Of a DNA stretch of 28,609 nucleotides, positions 7,608 through 14,501 are shown one piece after another. A program made the translations under genes and the position numbers. The notes beneath the pieces were generated by a model. It did not search any database. It was given only the letters and a program-made list of their open reading frames with translations, and was not told the origin of the DNA. Source of the DNA: an uncultured Clostridia bacterium. Lineage in GTDB: Bacteria > Bacillota > Clostridia > TANB77 > CAG-508. Location: contig CAKOXV010000018.1 of NCBI GenBank assembly GCA_934130355.1, positions 1 through 28,609 of the forward strand, written 5' to 3'. Numbering within the stretch: the stretch's first letter is position 1; each line of letters begins with the position of its first letter.

Positions 7608-8104
7608 GTGAAAATAGAAGGAAAAAGAATAGGATTTGTTATAACAGGCTCATTTTGTACATTTAGAAAAACTATAAATGAGCTTAAAAATATTGTAAAA
7701 TCAGGTGCAGATGTAATACCAATTATGTCAGAAAACAGCTATAAAATGGATACTAAATTTGGAAAAGCAGAAGATTTTAAAAAAGAAATTGAAGAAATTA
7801 CAGGCACGAAAATTTTGCATACGATACAAGAAGTAGAGCCAATAGGACCAAAAGATATGTTAGACATAATGGTTGTTGCTCCAACAACAGGAAACACTAT
7901 GGCAAAGCTTGCAAATGATATCATAGATGGAACTGCTGTTATGGCAGTAAAATCACATTTAAGAAGAGAAAGACCAGTGGTTTTAGCCATTTCAACTAAT
8001 AATGGACTTTCAGGAGCTGGTCAAAACATAGGAAAACTTTTGAATATGAAACACTATTATTTTGTACCATTTAGGCAAGATAATCCAATTACAAAACCGC
8101 GTTC
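7608..8104 (+). pseudogene. dpaB: Dipicolinate synthase subunit B, 5' part (gene split by an element)
   Basis: The flavoprotein-like subunit of dipicolinate synthase, which makes dipicolinic acid for the spore core in the mother cell. The product begins KIEGKRIGFVITGSFCTFRK and runs through VVAPTTGNTMAKLANDIIDG and FVPFRQDNPITKPRS, all conserved in SpoVFB. GTG 7608 is chosen because AAAGGGGG lies seven bases upstream; the in-frame ATG 7590 precedes that SD. Codons 1 to about 166 are here. The frame then runs into element sequence and stops at 8199-8201, replacing the C-terminus with a foreign tail. The missing end lies at 10527-10610. Joining at the shared TC gives 192 residues, close to the roughly 200 of the family. 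No dpaA is adjacent. Confidence 0.9.
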
Positions 8105-8114
8105 CCCAGTCTTT
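8091..8114. other. attL: left junction of the dpaB element
   Basis: Chromosomal half-site (dpaB codons for T-K-P-R) up to crossover TC (8103-8104), then element half-site CCC and AGTCTTT (8108-8114). AGTCTTT is the mirror of AAAGACT in attR. Confidence 0.75.
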
Positions 8115-8126
8115 ATGAAAAAGGGA

Positions 8127-8156
8127 TTGACAAATTATGTTAAACTGTGCTATAAT
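8127..8156 (+). promoter_or_regulatory. Consensus sigma-A promoter of the element RNA
   Basis: TTGACA (8127-8132), an 18-bp spacer and TATAAT (8151-8156), 23 bp inside the left end of the element. Expected start near 8162-8164, at the base of the first RNA helix. Confidence 0.88.
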
Positions 8157-8159
8157 TAT

Positions 8160-8571
8160 AAACGTTGGATGAAATTCCAACGTTTATACCGTTATAAGTA
8201 ACCTTATAATGGTACACTGTATGCATGTATGTATACAGACAGCTACTTGAGTAAGTTCGAGTAGCAGTAATCAGGACTTACCTGATTACATTACTCTCTT
8301 TTACTGGTAATAATAAGACCATGTTGAGAATGCAGGCGCCGCATTTTCGCGTTATTGAAATCGTGTCTAAGGAGAGGGTACTGGACAGTACCCGTTGTAG
8401 GCTATAACTAGACTTATAGTTGCTACAATTTTTCTCTGCTGGGAGCAATCTTACGTGGAGAAGCTTTAGTGCAAAGACCAAGGGTGACCAATGGCGCATA
8501 TAACCAGTGTTTCAATAATGAAAAGAGAGGGCAAGGACAGTTCTATGAAAATAGAACTGTCCTTGTTTTTT
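8160..8571 (+). ncRNA. About 410-nt highly structured RNA of unknown family in the dpaB element
   Basis: No sensible protein is encoded. The stretch is richer in G+C than its surroundings (101 of 240 bases at 8281-8520 by hand count, against clearly AT-rich flanks). Visible helices: 8160-8169/8176-8185; 8187-8198/8203-8214 (12 bp, UAAC loop); 8217-8222/8233-8238; 8242-8250/8257-8265; 8267-8275/8281-8289. A long-range closing stem 8294-8302/8521-8529 continues as 8303-8308/8503-8508. Within it are 8371-8375/8433-8437, 8376-8382/8387-8393, 8395-8400/8423-8428 and 8402-8407/8414-8419. GCGCC (8336-8340) can also pair with GGCGC (8493-8497), possibly as a pseudoknot. It has its own promoter and terminator. 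I see no signature of RNase P, tmRNA, 6S, SRP, group I or group II RNA. Function unknown. Confidence 0.8.
8532..8571 (+). terminator. Very strong intrinsic terminator of the element RNA
   Basis: A perfect 14-bp stem (8533-8546 with 8551-8564) with a GAAA loop, followed by G and six T. It separates the RNA from the protein genes of the element. Confidence 0.93.
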
Positions 8572-8660
8572 ACTAATTATCTTAAAATTTATAACTTATA
8601 TATATAATGAGAGTATAATAACAATCTTGAATGAATAACTTTACAGTATGGAGGAAGTCA

Positions 8661-8816
8661 ATGAAAAGGAAAGATTGTAAATCAAAAATAAATCAAAGAA
8701 AAAAAGAAATTAACTATTATTGTATATTTAATAATGAAAATGAACAATTATCGAACAAAATAAAAACAATATTTAAAGAACATTTAGATTCTTTGAACAT
8801 AAACACTCAAAAATAA
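8661..8816 (+). CDS. Small 51-residue basic protein before serine recombinase 2
   Basis: ATG 8661 follows the SD GGAGG (8650-8654) at good spacing; an in-frame ATG at 8631 has none. The product is Lys/Asn-rich, starting MKRKDCKSKINQRKKEINYY and ending KIKTIFKEHLDSLNINTQK, with a probable C-terminal helix. I recognise no family. It holds the same place as the 37-residue ORF at 1447-1560 before recombinase 1. Both have a short strand-like Y-rich part followed by an acidic/Asn turn and a K/I/L helix. A role as excision factor or regulator is inferred from that position only. Confidence 0.55.
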   Translation: MKRKDCKSKINQRKKEINYYCIFNNENEQLSNKIKTIFKEHLDSLNINTQK

Positions 8817-8829
8817 ATTACTATAATAA

Positions 8830-8850
8830 CCTTAGCAGCAATTGCTAAGG
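8830..8850 (+). promoter_or_regulatory. Stem-loop just before the recombinase 2 ribosome site
   Basis: CCTTAGCA (8830-8837) and TGCTAAGG (8843-8850) form an 8-bp stem with a 5-nt loop. The SD GAGGAA (8855-8860) begins four bases later. It has no T tract, so a translational or processing role is more likely than termination. Confidence 0.5.
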
Positions 8851-8868
8851 AACAGAGGAAGTGAATAA

Positions 8869-10507
8869 ATGTTTTTTAGTAATGTAACAGATAATGATTT
8901 TAAAGTAGCTATATACATAAGATTATCAAGAGAGGATGGAGATAAGCAAGAAAGTGAAAGTATAAGTAATCAAAGAGATATAATAAAAAGATACATAAAA
9001 GAGAATGAATTACAATTTGTTGATGAATATGTAGATGATGGTATATCTGGAACAACATTTGATAGACCTGGATTTAATAGATTAATAAAAAACATAGAAG
9101 AGCGGAAATATCAATATGGTAATAACAAAAGATTTATCAAGATTGGGAAGAGATTATATAAAAACAGGTTATTATTTAGAAAATTATTTCCCAGAACATA
9201 AAGTTAGATATGTAGCAATAACAGACGGAATAGATACATTTTTAGATAGTTCTACAAACGATATAACGCCTTTTAAAGCGATTATGAATGACATGTACGC
9301 AAAAGATATTTCTAAAAAGATTAGAAGCGTTATAAAGGAAAAACAAAAGAAAGGTGAATACATGTGTACATTTGCACCTTATGGGTATAAAAAAGATCCC
9401 AATCTAAAAAATCATCTAATAATAGATGAAAATGTAAGAGATACAGTTATAGAAATATTTGATTTATATTCTAAAGGAAAAGGAACAAAATACATTGCAG
9501 AGTATTTAAATAAAAAGAAAGTTCCATCACCTATGACATATTTGAAAAACTTATCAGCGCCAAAGAAATGGAATGATGTGACAATTTTAAATATGATGAA
9601 AAGTGAAACATATATAGGGAATACAGTATCAAATAAAAAGCCTAAATTATCATATAAATCCCCAAAGAGAATATTAACTAAAAAAGAGCAGCATCTTACA
9701 ATCCAAAATACTCATGAGCCTATAATAGATGCAGAAACTTATGAAAAAGTACAATTTTATCTATCTAATAGAGATATGAATAAGAAAACCAAACATGAAT
9801 TTTTATTTAGAGGATTACTAGAATGTCATACATGTCACTGCAAATTATCTATTGGAAGTAAAACAACTGAAAATCCGATACCATATATAACATGTTCTCA
9901 ATCAAGAAAAGGTAGATGTCCGTCTCAACATATGAATTATAAGAAATTTGAAAGTCAACTTTTGCAATATTTACAAGACTTTTTAAGAATATATGTGCAA
10001 AAAGATTGGCTAGCAGAAGTATATGATAAATTCAAAATAGATAATGAAAATATTATAGATAAATATAAAAAAGAAATAACAAACATTAACAACAAAATTA
10101 ATACTGTTTCAGAACAAATTGATAATATCTATTTTGACAAACTAAACAAAGTTATATCAAAAGAAGACTACTTTAGATATACCAATAAAATACTTGCAGA
10201 TAAAAATTCACTAGAAAAAAGGAAACAGGAATTATCAGATACTATAAATAATAAATTAAAAGTGGAAAATAAAATAGAAGATGACAAGAAATTAGATAAT
10301 ATAATAAATGAGTTTCTATCTGTGAAAAATATCTCAAAATCAATGTTATTTAGGCTAATTGATAAAATAGAAATAGATGAAAATAAAAATGTGTATGTTT
10401 ATTTTGCTTTCTCCAAGTTTGGCATATTAAATAAAACGATTAATGATGTAATTTCATTAAAAGAAATTTGTAAAAAAGATATAGATACATATTATAGAAA
10501 AAGCTAG
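8869..10507 (+). pseudogene. Large serine recombinase, TndX type, with one frameshift (recombinase 2)
   Basis: The gene for the element's integrase/excisionase starts at ATG 8869 with SD GAGGAA. The first frame gives the catalytic N-terminus with Ser in YIRLSRED, through DDGISGTTFDRPGFNRLIKN. Near 9097-9106 the frame is lost; the other frame continues NINMVITKDLSRLGRDYIKT to TAG 10505-10507, with the recombinase domain, a Cys-rich zinc ribbon (LECHTCHCKL...TCSQSRKGRCPSQH) and a Lys-rich coiled coil. By alignment with recombinase 1 (IENGKINMVVTKD) one extra base, for example C9103, explains it. Joined, it would be about 545 residues, normal for the family. The two recombinases share layout but differ widely in sequence. 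A real lesion, a sequencing error or +1 recoding are all possible; CGG is a rare codon here. Confidence 0.85.
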
Positions 10508-10516
10508 TAAAAATAA

Positions 10517-10540
10517 AAAGACTACATCTCTAGTATTTGA
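10517..10540. other. attR: right junction of the dpaB element
   Basis: Element half-site AAAGACT (10517-10523) and ACA, crossover TC (10527-10528), then the dpaB sequence TCTAGTATTTGA. The element arm begins only ten bases past the recombinase stop at 10505-10507. The alternative TC at 10529-10530 would create a stop in the rejoined gene and is excluded. Confidence 0.75.
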
Positions 10541-10610
10541 TGAAACTTATTTAATTAAAACAATAGAATATGCATTAGAAGGAGAACAAATTCAACCAAT
10601 TTTATTATGA
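10527..10610 (+). pseudogene. dpaB: Dipicolinate synthase subunit B, 3' part
   Basis: After the crossover TC the frame reads SLVFDETYLIKTIEYALEGE and ends QIQPILL with TGA 10608-10610. This is the C-terminal strand and helix of DpaB/SpoVFB; the Bacillus subtilis protein ends similarly with QLQPILV and a short extension. It has no start or SD of its own and makes sense only joined to 7608-8104. Confidence 0.88.
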
Positions 10611-10616
10611 ACTGAA

Positions 10617-10650
10617 TAAAGCTGGAGAAATAATCTCCAGCTTGTATTAT
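10617..10650. terminator. Bidirectional terminator between dpaB and the ycxB-like gene
   Basis: GCTGGAGA (10621-10628) pairs with TCTCCAGC (10634-10641), with A-rich sequence on the left and T-rich on the right. It can serve the converging transcripts from both sides. Confidence 0.75.
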
Positions 10651-11153
10651 TTGTTCACATCTTTATATTTGAAAAAGCATTTTTTCTTAATAAAATCACG
10701 AAAATCTGACTCTGTTCCTAAAGTAAATCCAGCTTTGCTAACAAGTACAGCATTTTCATCATCTATATATAAATAAAAGTAATCAGTAGTTTCAAAAACT
10801 TTATACAATTTTGAATAAAACATAGTTTGTTTATTAAAAGAAAAATAAAAATTATAAAATTCAAATGAAATACTAGTTTCTTTTTCTTTTGCAAATTTAT
10901 TTTTAGTTTTTTGATATCTTTTCATAGGAAAATAAGTTCTAAATAAAAAAGTTAATATTAACATAGCTAAAAACAAAAGTGTAAGAAGAAACTTTTGTTG
11001 AGTTAGGCTTGTAATAATGCAATATAATAAAAGCAAAGAGAAAATAATTGTATATGCATTATAAGAAAAAGTAAATTTTTCTCCATGGAATTTTATAAAT
11101 TGTTCATAATTTTCTGAATTATATTTGGTTATATTTTTAAATAATGGTTTCAT
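10647..11153 (-). CDS. YcxB-like membrane protein
   Basis: A 168-residue protein. Two hydrophobic helices at about residues 33-72 (YTIIFSLLLLYCIITSL and FLLTLLFLAMLILTFLF) are separated by a short turn. The following cytoplasmic domain ends YLYIDDENAVLVSKAGFTLG and FRDFIKKK, the pattern of the YcxB-like C-terminal domain. GGAG sits about nine bases before the start. Only 20 bp separate it from the Xer-type recombinase gene upstream on the same strand, so they are probably co-transcribed. The function of the family is not known. Confidence 0.72.
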   Translation of the reverse strand: MKPLFKNITKYNSENYEQFIKFHGEKFTFSYNAYTIIFSLLLLYCIITSLTQQKFLLTLLFLAMLILTFLFRTYFPMKRYQKTKNKFAKEKETSISFEFYNFYFSFNKQTMFYSKLYKVFETTDYFYLYIDDENAVLVSKAGFTLGTESDFRDFIKKKCFFKYKDVNK

Positions 11154-11173
11154 ATATATCTACTCCGTTCATT

Positions 11174-12169
11174 TTATAAATTTATAGGATCTGCTAAAGG
11201 GTTTGCCTCAACAGCATTACGAACCTGTTCATTACTTACATGTGTATAGATTTCTGTTGTTGATATACTTTGATGCCCTAAAAGTTCTTGCAAAGCTCTA
11301 ATATCTACATTTCCATACTGATACATAAGAGTTGCTGCTGTATGCCTTAATTTATGCACAGAAAGGTTTTTGGTATCAAGTCCTGCTAATTTTAGTTCTT
11401 TACTTATTATTGCTTGAACTGTTCTATTACTAATTCTTTGTTTTTGTTCACTTAAGAACAATGCTTTTTCAGAATTTTTACTGTCATGTTTTACAGTATT
11501 TGAAGCAGGTCTGGAAGATAAGTAATCATTTAAAGCTATCATACAAGATTTATTCAAATAAATAGTACGTTCTTTATTTCCTTTACCAATAACAGTCATT
11601 TTACATTCGCCGAAATCAATATCATTTATATTAATTCCTACTAGTTCTGACAATCTCATTCCACAGTTTAAAAATAAAGTTGTTATAGCATAATCTCTTT
11701 TATAATTTCTATTATCTTCATTTTCGGCAACATTTAATAATTTTTTACTATCTTCTAAAGATAAATATTTAGGCATTCTTTTTCCTAATTTAGGTGTTTC
11801 TAAATTTTGGGCAGGGTTTACATCTATAATATTTGCTTTTTGTGATAAATATTTAAAAAATATCCTTATTGTTGAAATTTTTCTGGCTCTTGTTGTTGCT
11901 TTACTACGATTATCAATTGCCAAATGTGATATGTAAGCATGAATATCATCAAGTGATATTTTTTTTAAATCTTCAGTAGAAAAAGAAGTAATATCGATTT
12001 TTTCTAAATCTGTTTCATTTGTTAAATTGAAATGTAACATCATAAATTTTAAAAAGTTTGATAAATCATAATTGTATTCTTTTACTGAATTTGGCGACTT
12101 ATTTAAAATTGTTATTGAATAATCTAAAAATGAATTCACATATTCTGGGTTATTTTCTCTTGCTATCAT
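11174..12169 (-). CDS. Xer-type tyrosine recombinase
   Basis: A site-specific tyrosine recombinase (phage-integrase superfamily), 331 residues from the chosen start. The catalytic set is complete: Arg172 in CGMRLSEL, Lys196 in GKGNKERTI, His272-x-x-Arg275 in HKLRHTAA, His299 in LLGHQSIS, and the nucleophile Tyr308 in TTEIYTHV. The N-terminal SAM-like core-binding domain covers about residues 10-105. ATG 12184 opens the longest frame, but GGAG inside that codon region sits ten bases before ATG 12169, which is therefore preferred. The sequence is closest in style to XerC/XerD of Firmicutes. It does not lie at the edge of a recognisable element, so a housekeeping or accessory Xer role is likelier than phage integration. 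Confidence 0.88.
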   Translation of the reverse strand: MIARENNPEYVNSFLDYSITILNKSPNSVKEYNYDLSNFLKFMMLHFNLTNETDLEKIDITSFSTEDLKKISLDDIHAYISHLAIDNRSKATTRARKISTIRIFFKYLSQKANIIDVNPAQNLETPKLGKRMPKYLSLEDSKKLLNVAENEDNRNYKRDYAITTLFLNCGMRLSELVGININDIDFGECKMTVIGKGNKERTIYLNKSCMIALNDYLSSRPASNTVKHDSKNSEKALFLSEQKQRISNRTVQAIISKELKLAGLDTKNLSVHKLRHTAATLMYQYGNVDIRALQELLGHQSISTTEIYTHVSNEQVRNAVEANPLADPINL

Positions 12170-12253
12170 TTTTTCACACTCCATTAAATTTATATTAATA
12201 TAATATCACTGTTCTTTAAAAAAATAAATAGTTATAAAAATTTTTATAAATTA

Positions 12254-12284
12254 TTGACTTGGAGGTAACTTCAAGTGATATGAT
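12254..12284 (+). promoter_or_regulatory. MerR-type promoter with 19-bp spacer and operator dyad
   Basis: TTGACT (12254-12259) and TATGAT (12279-12284) are 19 bp apart, longer than usual. The spacer holds the dyad ACTTGGAG / CTTCAAGT (12257-12264 and 12269-12276). That is the hallmark of MerR-family activation, where the regulator untwists an over-long spacer. The downstream gene is a decayed aldo/keto reductase. No merR gene lies nearby. Confidence 0.72.
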
Positions 12285-12309
12285 GTAGAAAAAATAAGGA
12301 GGAGTAAAA

Positions 12310-12867
12310 ATGTCATATTTAGGATAAGACATTAAAAAACTAGGATTTGGGCTAATGAGATTACCACAAAAAGAAGGAAAAATAGATATAGAGCAAACAA
12401 AAGTAATGGTAGACAAATTTTTAGAAGCAGGATTCACATATTTTGACACGGCATGGGCATACTCAGGAAGTGAAGATGCAATAAGACAAGCATTAGTTGA
12501 AAGATATCCAAGAGAAAAATTTCAGCTTGCAACTAAAAATGCAGCTTGGATAAATTGTAAAACAAGAGAAGAAGCTCAAGCAATATTGAAAAGCATTCCT
12601 TTAATTCCATGTACAACATGTAATTATTGTGCAAAAGTTTGTCCAATGAAAATAGGAATATCAGGCTCATTTACTGCAATGAATATGTTGACATTATATA
12701 AAGATATGACAGCTGCTAAACATCAAGAAGGATGGTTAGTTGGGGGACATGGACTAAAATCCGCTTCTGAATGTATAAAATGCGGAAAATGTGAAAAAGT
12801 ATGTCCACAACATATTCATATTAGAAATGAACTTGAAAAAGTTGCAAAAACATTTGCAGAAAACTAA
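12310..12867 (+). pseudogene. Aldo/keto reductase with C-terminal 4Fe-4S domain, decayed
   Basis: The natural start ATG 12310 has the SD AAGGAGGAG (12296-12304) and reads MSYLG, then TAA at 12325-12327, then continues in frame as DIKKLGFGLMRLPQKEG. The N-terminal part of the TIM barrel follows (FTYFDTAWAYSGSEDAIRQA, REKFQLATKNAAW). Near 12585 the sequence jumps in frame from EEAQAI to LKSIPLIPCTTCNYC, omitting most of the barrel. The C-terminal ferredoxin-like part is intact, with two clusters' worth of cysteines (CTTCNYCAKVCP and CIKCGKCEKVCP). Full-length relatives have roughly 370 residues. An initiation at ATG 12355 would give 170 residues without a catalytic barrel. So this is a pseudogene with an early stop and a large in-frame deletion. 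Confidence 0.88.
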
Positions 12868-12885
12868 TAGAAAGGAAAGATAAAA

Positions 12886-13770
12886 ATGGAAAAATCAAAA
12901 GTATATTTCACAAAAGAAATTACACCTGAAAGTGTAGTGAAAATGTATGAAATTTTAGGAGTAAACTTACCTGGAAAAGTAGCAGTAAAATTACACTCAG
13001 GAGAACAGGGAAATCAAAATTATCTTAGACCAGAATTTGTAAAAGCTATTGTAGAAAAAGTAAATGGAACAGTTGTAGAATGTAATACAGCTTATGGAGG
13101 AGCAAGAAATACAACTGAAAAACATGAAAAATTAATGGAAGAGCATGGATGGACAAAATATTTTGATGTAGATATTATGGATTCAGAAGGAAATGACCTA
13201 GAATTAGATATTCCGAATGGAAAAGTAATTAAGAAAAATTATGTAGGAAAACATATTCAAAATTATGATTCAATGTTAGTATTATCACACTTTAAAGGAC
13301 ATCCTATGGGTGGATATGGAGGAGCACTAAAACAATTATCAATTGGATGTGGTTCTTCAGAAGGAAAATCTTGGATACATTCAGCAGGTGTAACAAAAGA
13401 CCAAGAAAAGTTATGGGATAACTTGCCAGAACAAGATAAATTTTTGGAAGCTATGGCAGATGCAGCATCATCAGTTCATAATATGTTTAAAGATAAAATT
13501 GTTTATATAAATGTAATGTGCAACATGTCAGTAGATTGTGACTGCTGTGCAGTTGCAGAAGACCCATGTATGAAAGATGTTGGAATTCTTGCAAGCACAG
13601 ATCCGGTAGCAATAGATCAAGCATGTATTGATATTGTATATAATTCAAAGGATCCAGGAAGAAATCATTTTGTGGAAAGAGTTGAAAGACAAAATGGAGT
13701 TCATACAATAGAAGCAGCTGCTGAACTTGGAGTTGGTTCAAGAGATTATGAATTAATAAATGTAGATTAA
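12886..13770 (+). CDS. DUF362 domain protein
   Basis: A 294-residue protein covered by a DUF362 domain. Recognisable pieces are KVAVKLHSGEQGNQNYLRPE, VECNTAYGGARNTTEKH, LVLSHFKGHPMGGYGGALKQ, and the C-terminal ILASTDPVAIDQACIDIVY. Several cysteines (MCNMSVDCDCC, CMKD) may bind metal; unlike many homologues it has no separate ferredoxin domain. SD AAAGGAAAG before ATG 12886. It follows the decayed Fe-S aldo/keto reductase by 18 bp, so both were probably one redox operon. The biochemical role is unknown for this family. Confidence 0.85.
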   Translation: MEKSKVYFTKEITPESVVKMYEILGVNLPGKVAVKLHSGEQGNQNYLRPEFVKAIVEKVNGTVVECNTAYGGARNTTEKHEKLMEEHGWTKYFDVDIMDSEGNDLELDIPNGKVIKKNYVGKHIQNYDSMLVLSHFKGHPMGGYGGALKQLSIGCGSSEGKSWIHSAGVTKDQEKLWDNLPEQDKFLEAMADAASSVHNMFKDKIVYINVMCNMSVDCDCCAVAEDPCMKDVGILASTDPVAIDQACIDIVYNSKDPGRNHFVERVERQNGVHTIEAAAELGVGSRDYELINVD

Positions 13771-13781
13771 TCATTTAGAAT

Positions 13782-13810
13782 GGCTGTATTATAGCAAGTA
13801 CAGCCGTTTT
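13782..13810 (+). terminator. Terminator after the DUF362 gene
   Basis: GGCTGTA (13782-13788) pairs with TACAGCC (13799-13805), followed by GTTTT. Confidence 0.7.
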
Positions 13811-13837
13811 GCTTTGTGCATTAAGAAAGGAGAGAAA

Positions 13838-14390
13838 ATGAAAACATTATATTTTGACTGTTCAAGTGGTATAAGTGGAAATATGACTCTTGGAGCTTTG
13901 ACAGAAATAGTAGGAAATGAAAAATATTTATTAGATGAATTGAAAAAATTAAATGTAGATGGATATCATATAGAAATTTCTAAGAAAGTTAAAAACGGAA
14001 TAACAGGAACTTATGTTGATGTTATATTAGAACATGGCCATCGTAAAGAACTCAAGTGTGGTAAATGATGGATATGGATTTATTGAATGTGCACATGGAA
14101 CCATAAGTGTGCCTGTACCAGCAACAAGTGAAATATTTGCCGCTTCTAATGTAATATAGAATGACTGTTGTATGTAAAAAAGAAGACATGGCTAATCTAC
14201 AGAAAATTATTTTTAGAGAGACAACTACAATTGGAATTAGATATCGTCATGAATATAGAACAGTTATGGCAAAATTAAAGCTAAAAAAATGGTTAGTGAT
14301 AATGATACTTATGTTTATCCTGAGTATGAAAGTGCAAAACAGCTTGCACAAGAAAAAAATATTCCGTTAAAAAATATATATAAAATATAA
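13838..14390 (+). pseudogene. larC: Nickel-pincer cofactor protein LarC, multiply broken
   Basis: Four fragments of one LarC (DUF111) protein lie in order. 13838-14068: MKTLYFDCSSGISGNMTLGA, the N-terminus with good SD AAAGGAGAG. 14061-14159 in another frame: YGFIECAHGTISVPVPATSE. 14161 onward: TVVCKKEDMANLQKIIFRET and TTIGIRYRHEYRTV. Then, shifted once more, YVYPEYESAKQLAQEKNIPL to TAA 14388-14390. A full LarC is roughly 400 residues, so deletions as well as frameshifts have occurred. LarC inserts nickel into the pincer cofactor used by lactate racemase and related enzymes. No larA, larB or larE is adjacent. It cannot yield a working protein. Confidence 0.85.
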
Positions 14391-14419
14391 GAAGATTAAC
14401 TTTCTCTAGTTTCCTAAAT

Positions 14420-14448
14420 TTGCATTTTTGTGGGAAATATGCTATAAT
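14420..14448 (+). promoter_or_regulatory. Probable promoter of the HExxH protein gene
   Basis: TTGCAT (14420-14425), 17 bp, TATAAT (14443-14448). The -10 is perfect, the -35 moderate. Confidence 0.55.
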
Positions 14449-14501
14449 TAATTGATGCAAGTAAATTAGTTTATGCATTTTTATGGAGGTTAGATTTAGA
14501 G

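Larger units (their letters stand above)
8103..10528 (+). mobile_element. 2.42-kb serine-recombinase element inserted in dpaB
   Basis: The element is bounded by TC at 8103-8104 (left) and TC at 10527-10528 (right); one TC plus the interior is 2,424 bp. Order: promoter, structured RNA, terminator, 51-codon ORF, serine recombinase. Removing it restores K-P-R-S-L-V-F-D across the junction, matching the KPNSLV/KPNSMV of SpoVFB proteins. The junction of the excised circle puts AAAGACT (10517-10523) and AGTCTTT (8108-8114) as perfect inverted arms, each three bases from the TC. This is what an attP of a large serine integrase with a TC crossover should look like. The recombinase frameshift may have frozen the element. 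Confidence 0.88.

Noticed and set aside
8343..8412. Loop matches between the RNA and the target (CGCGTT near 8348; ACTAGA at 8407-8412 complementary to TCTAGT beside the crossover), hinting at a guide or bridge RNA
   Set aside because: Only 6-nt matches, not symmetric around the crossover, and serine integrases recognise DNA by protein. Too weak to claim; worth testing only if homologous elements with other targets change these loops.
8278..8499. 73-codon minus-strand ORF
   Set aside because: It lies wholly antisense to the structured RNA, has no ribosome site and no recognisable protein.
8160..8571. The element RNA as a self-splicing group I or II intron that rescues dpaB at RNA level
   Set aside because: I find no group I P/Q/R/S core or group II GUGYG start and domain V. 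The RNA ends at a strong terminator far from the 3' exon, and the ends are explained by serine-recombinase att sites.
8580..8660. Sporulation (sigma-E or sigma-K) promoter driving the recombinase 2 unit
   Set aside because: No CATA-type -10 is present; only a TATAAT (8603-8608) with a poor -35. Developmental control of the recombinase is therefore not supported by sequence.
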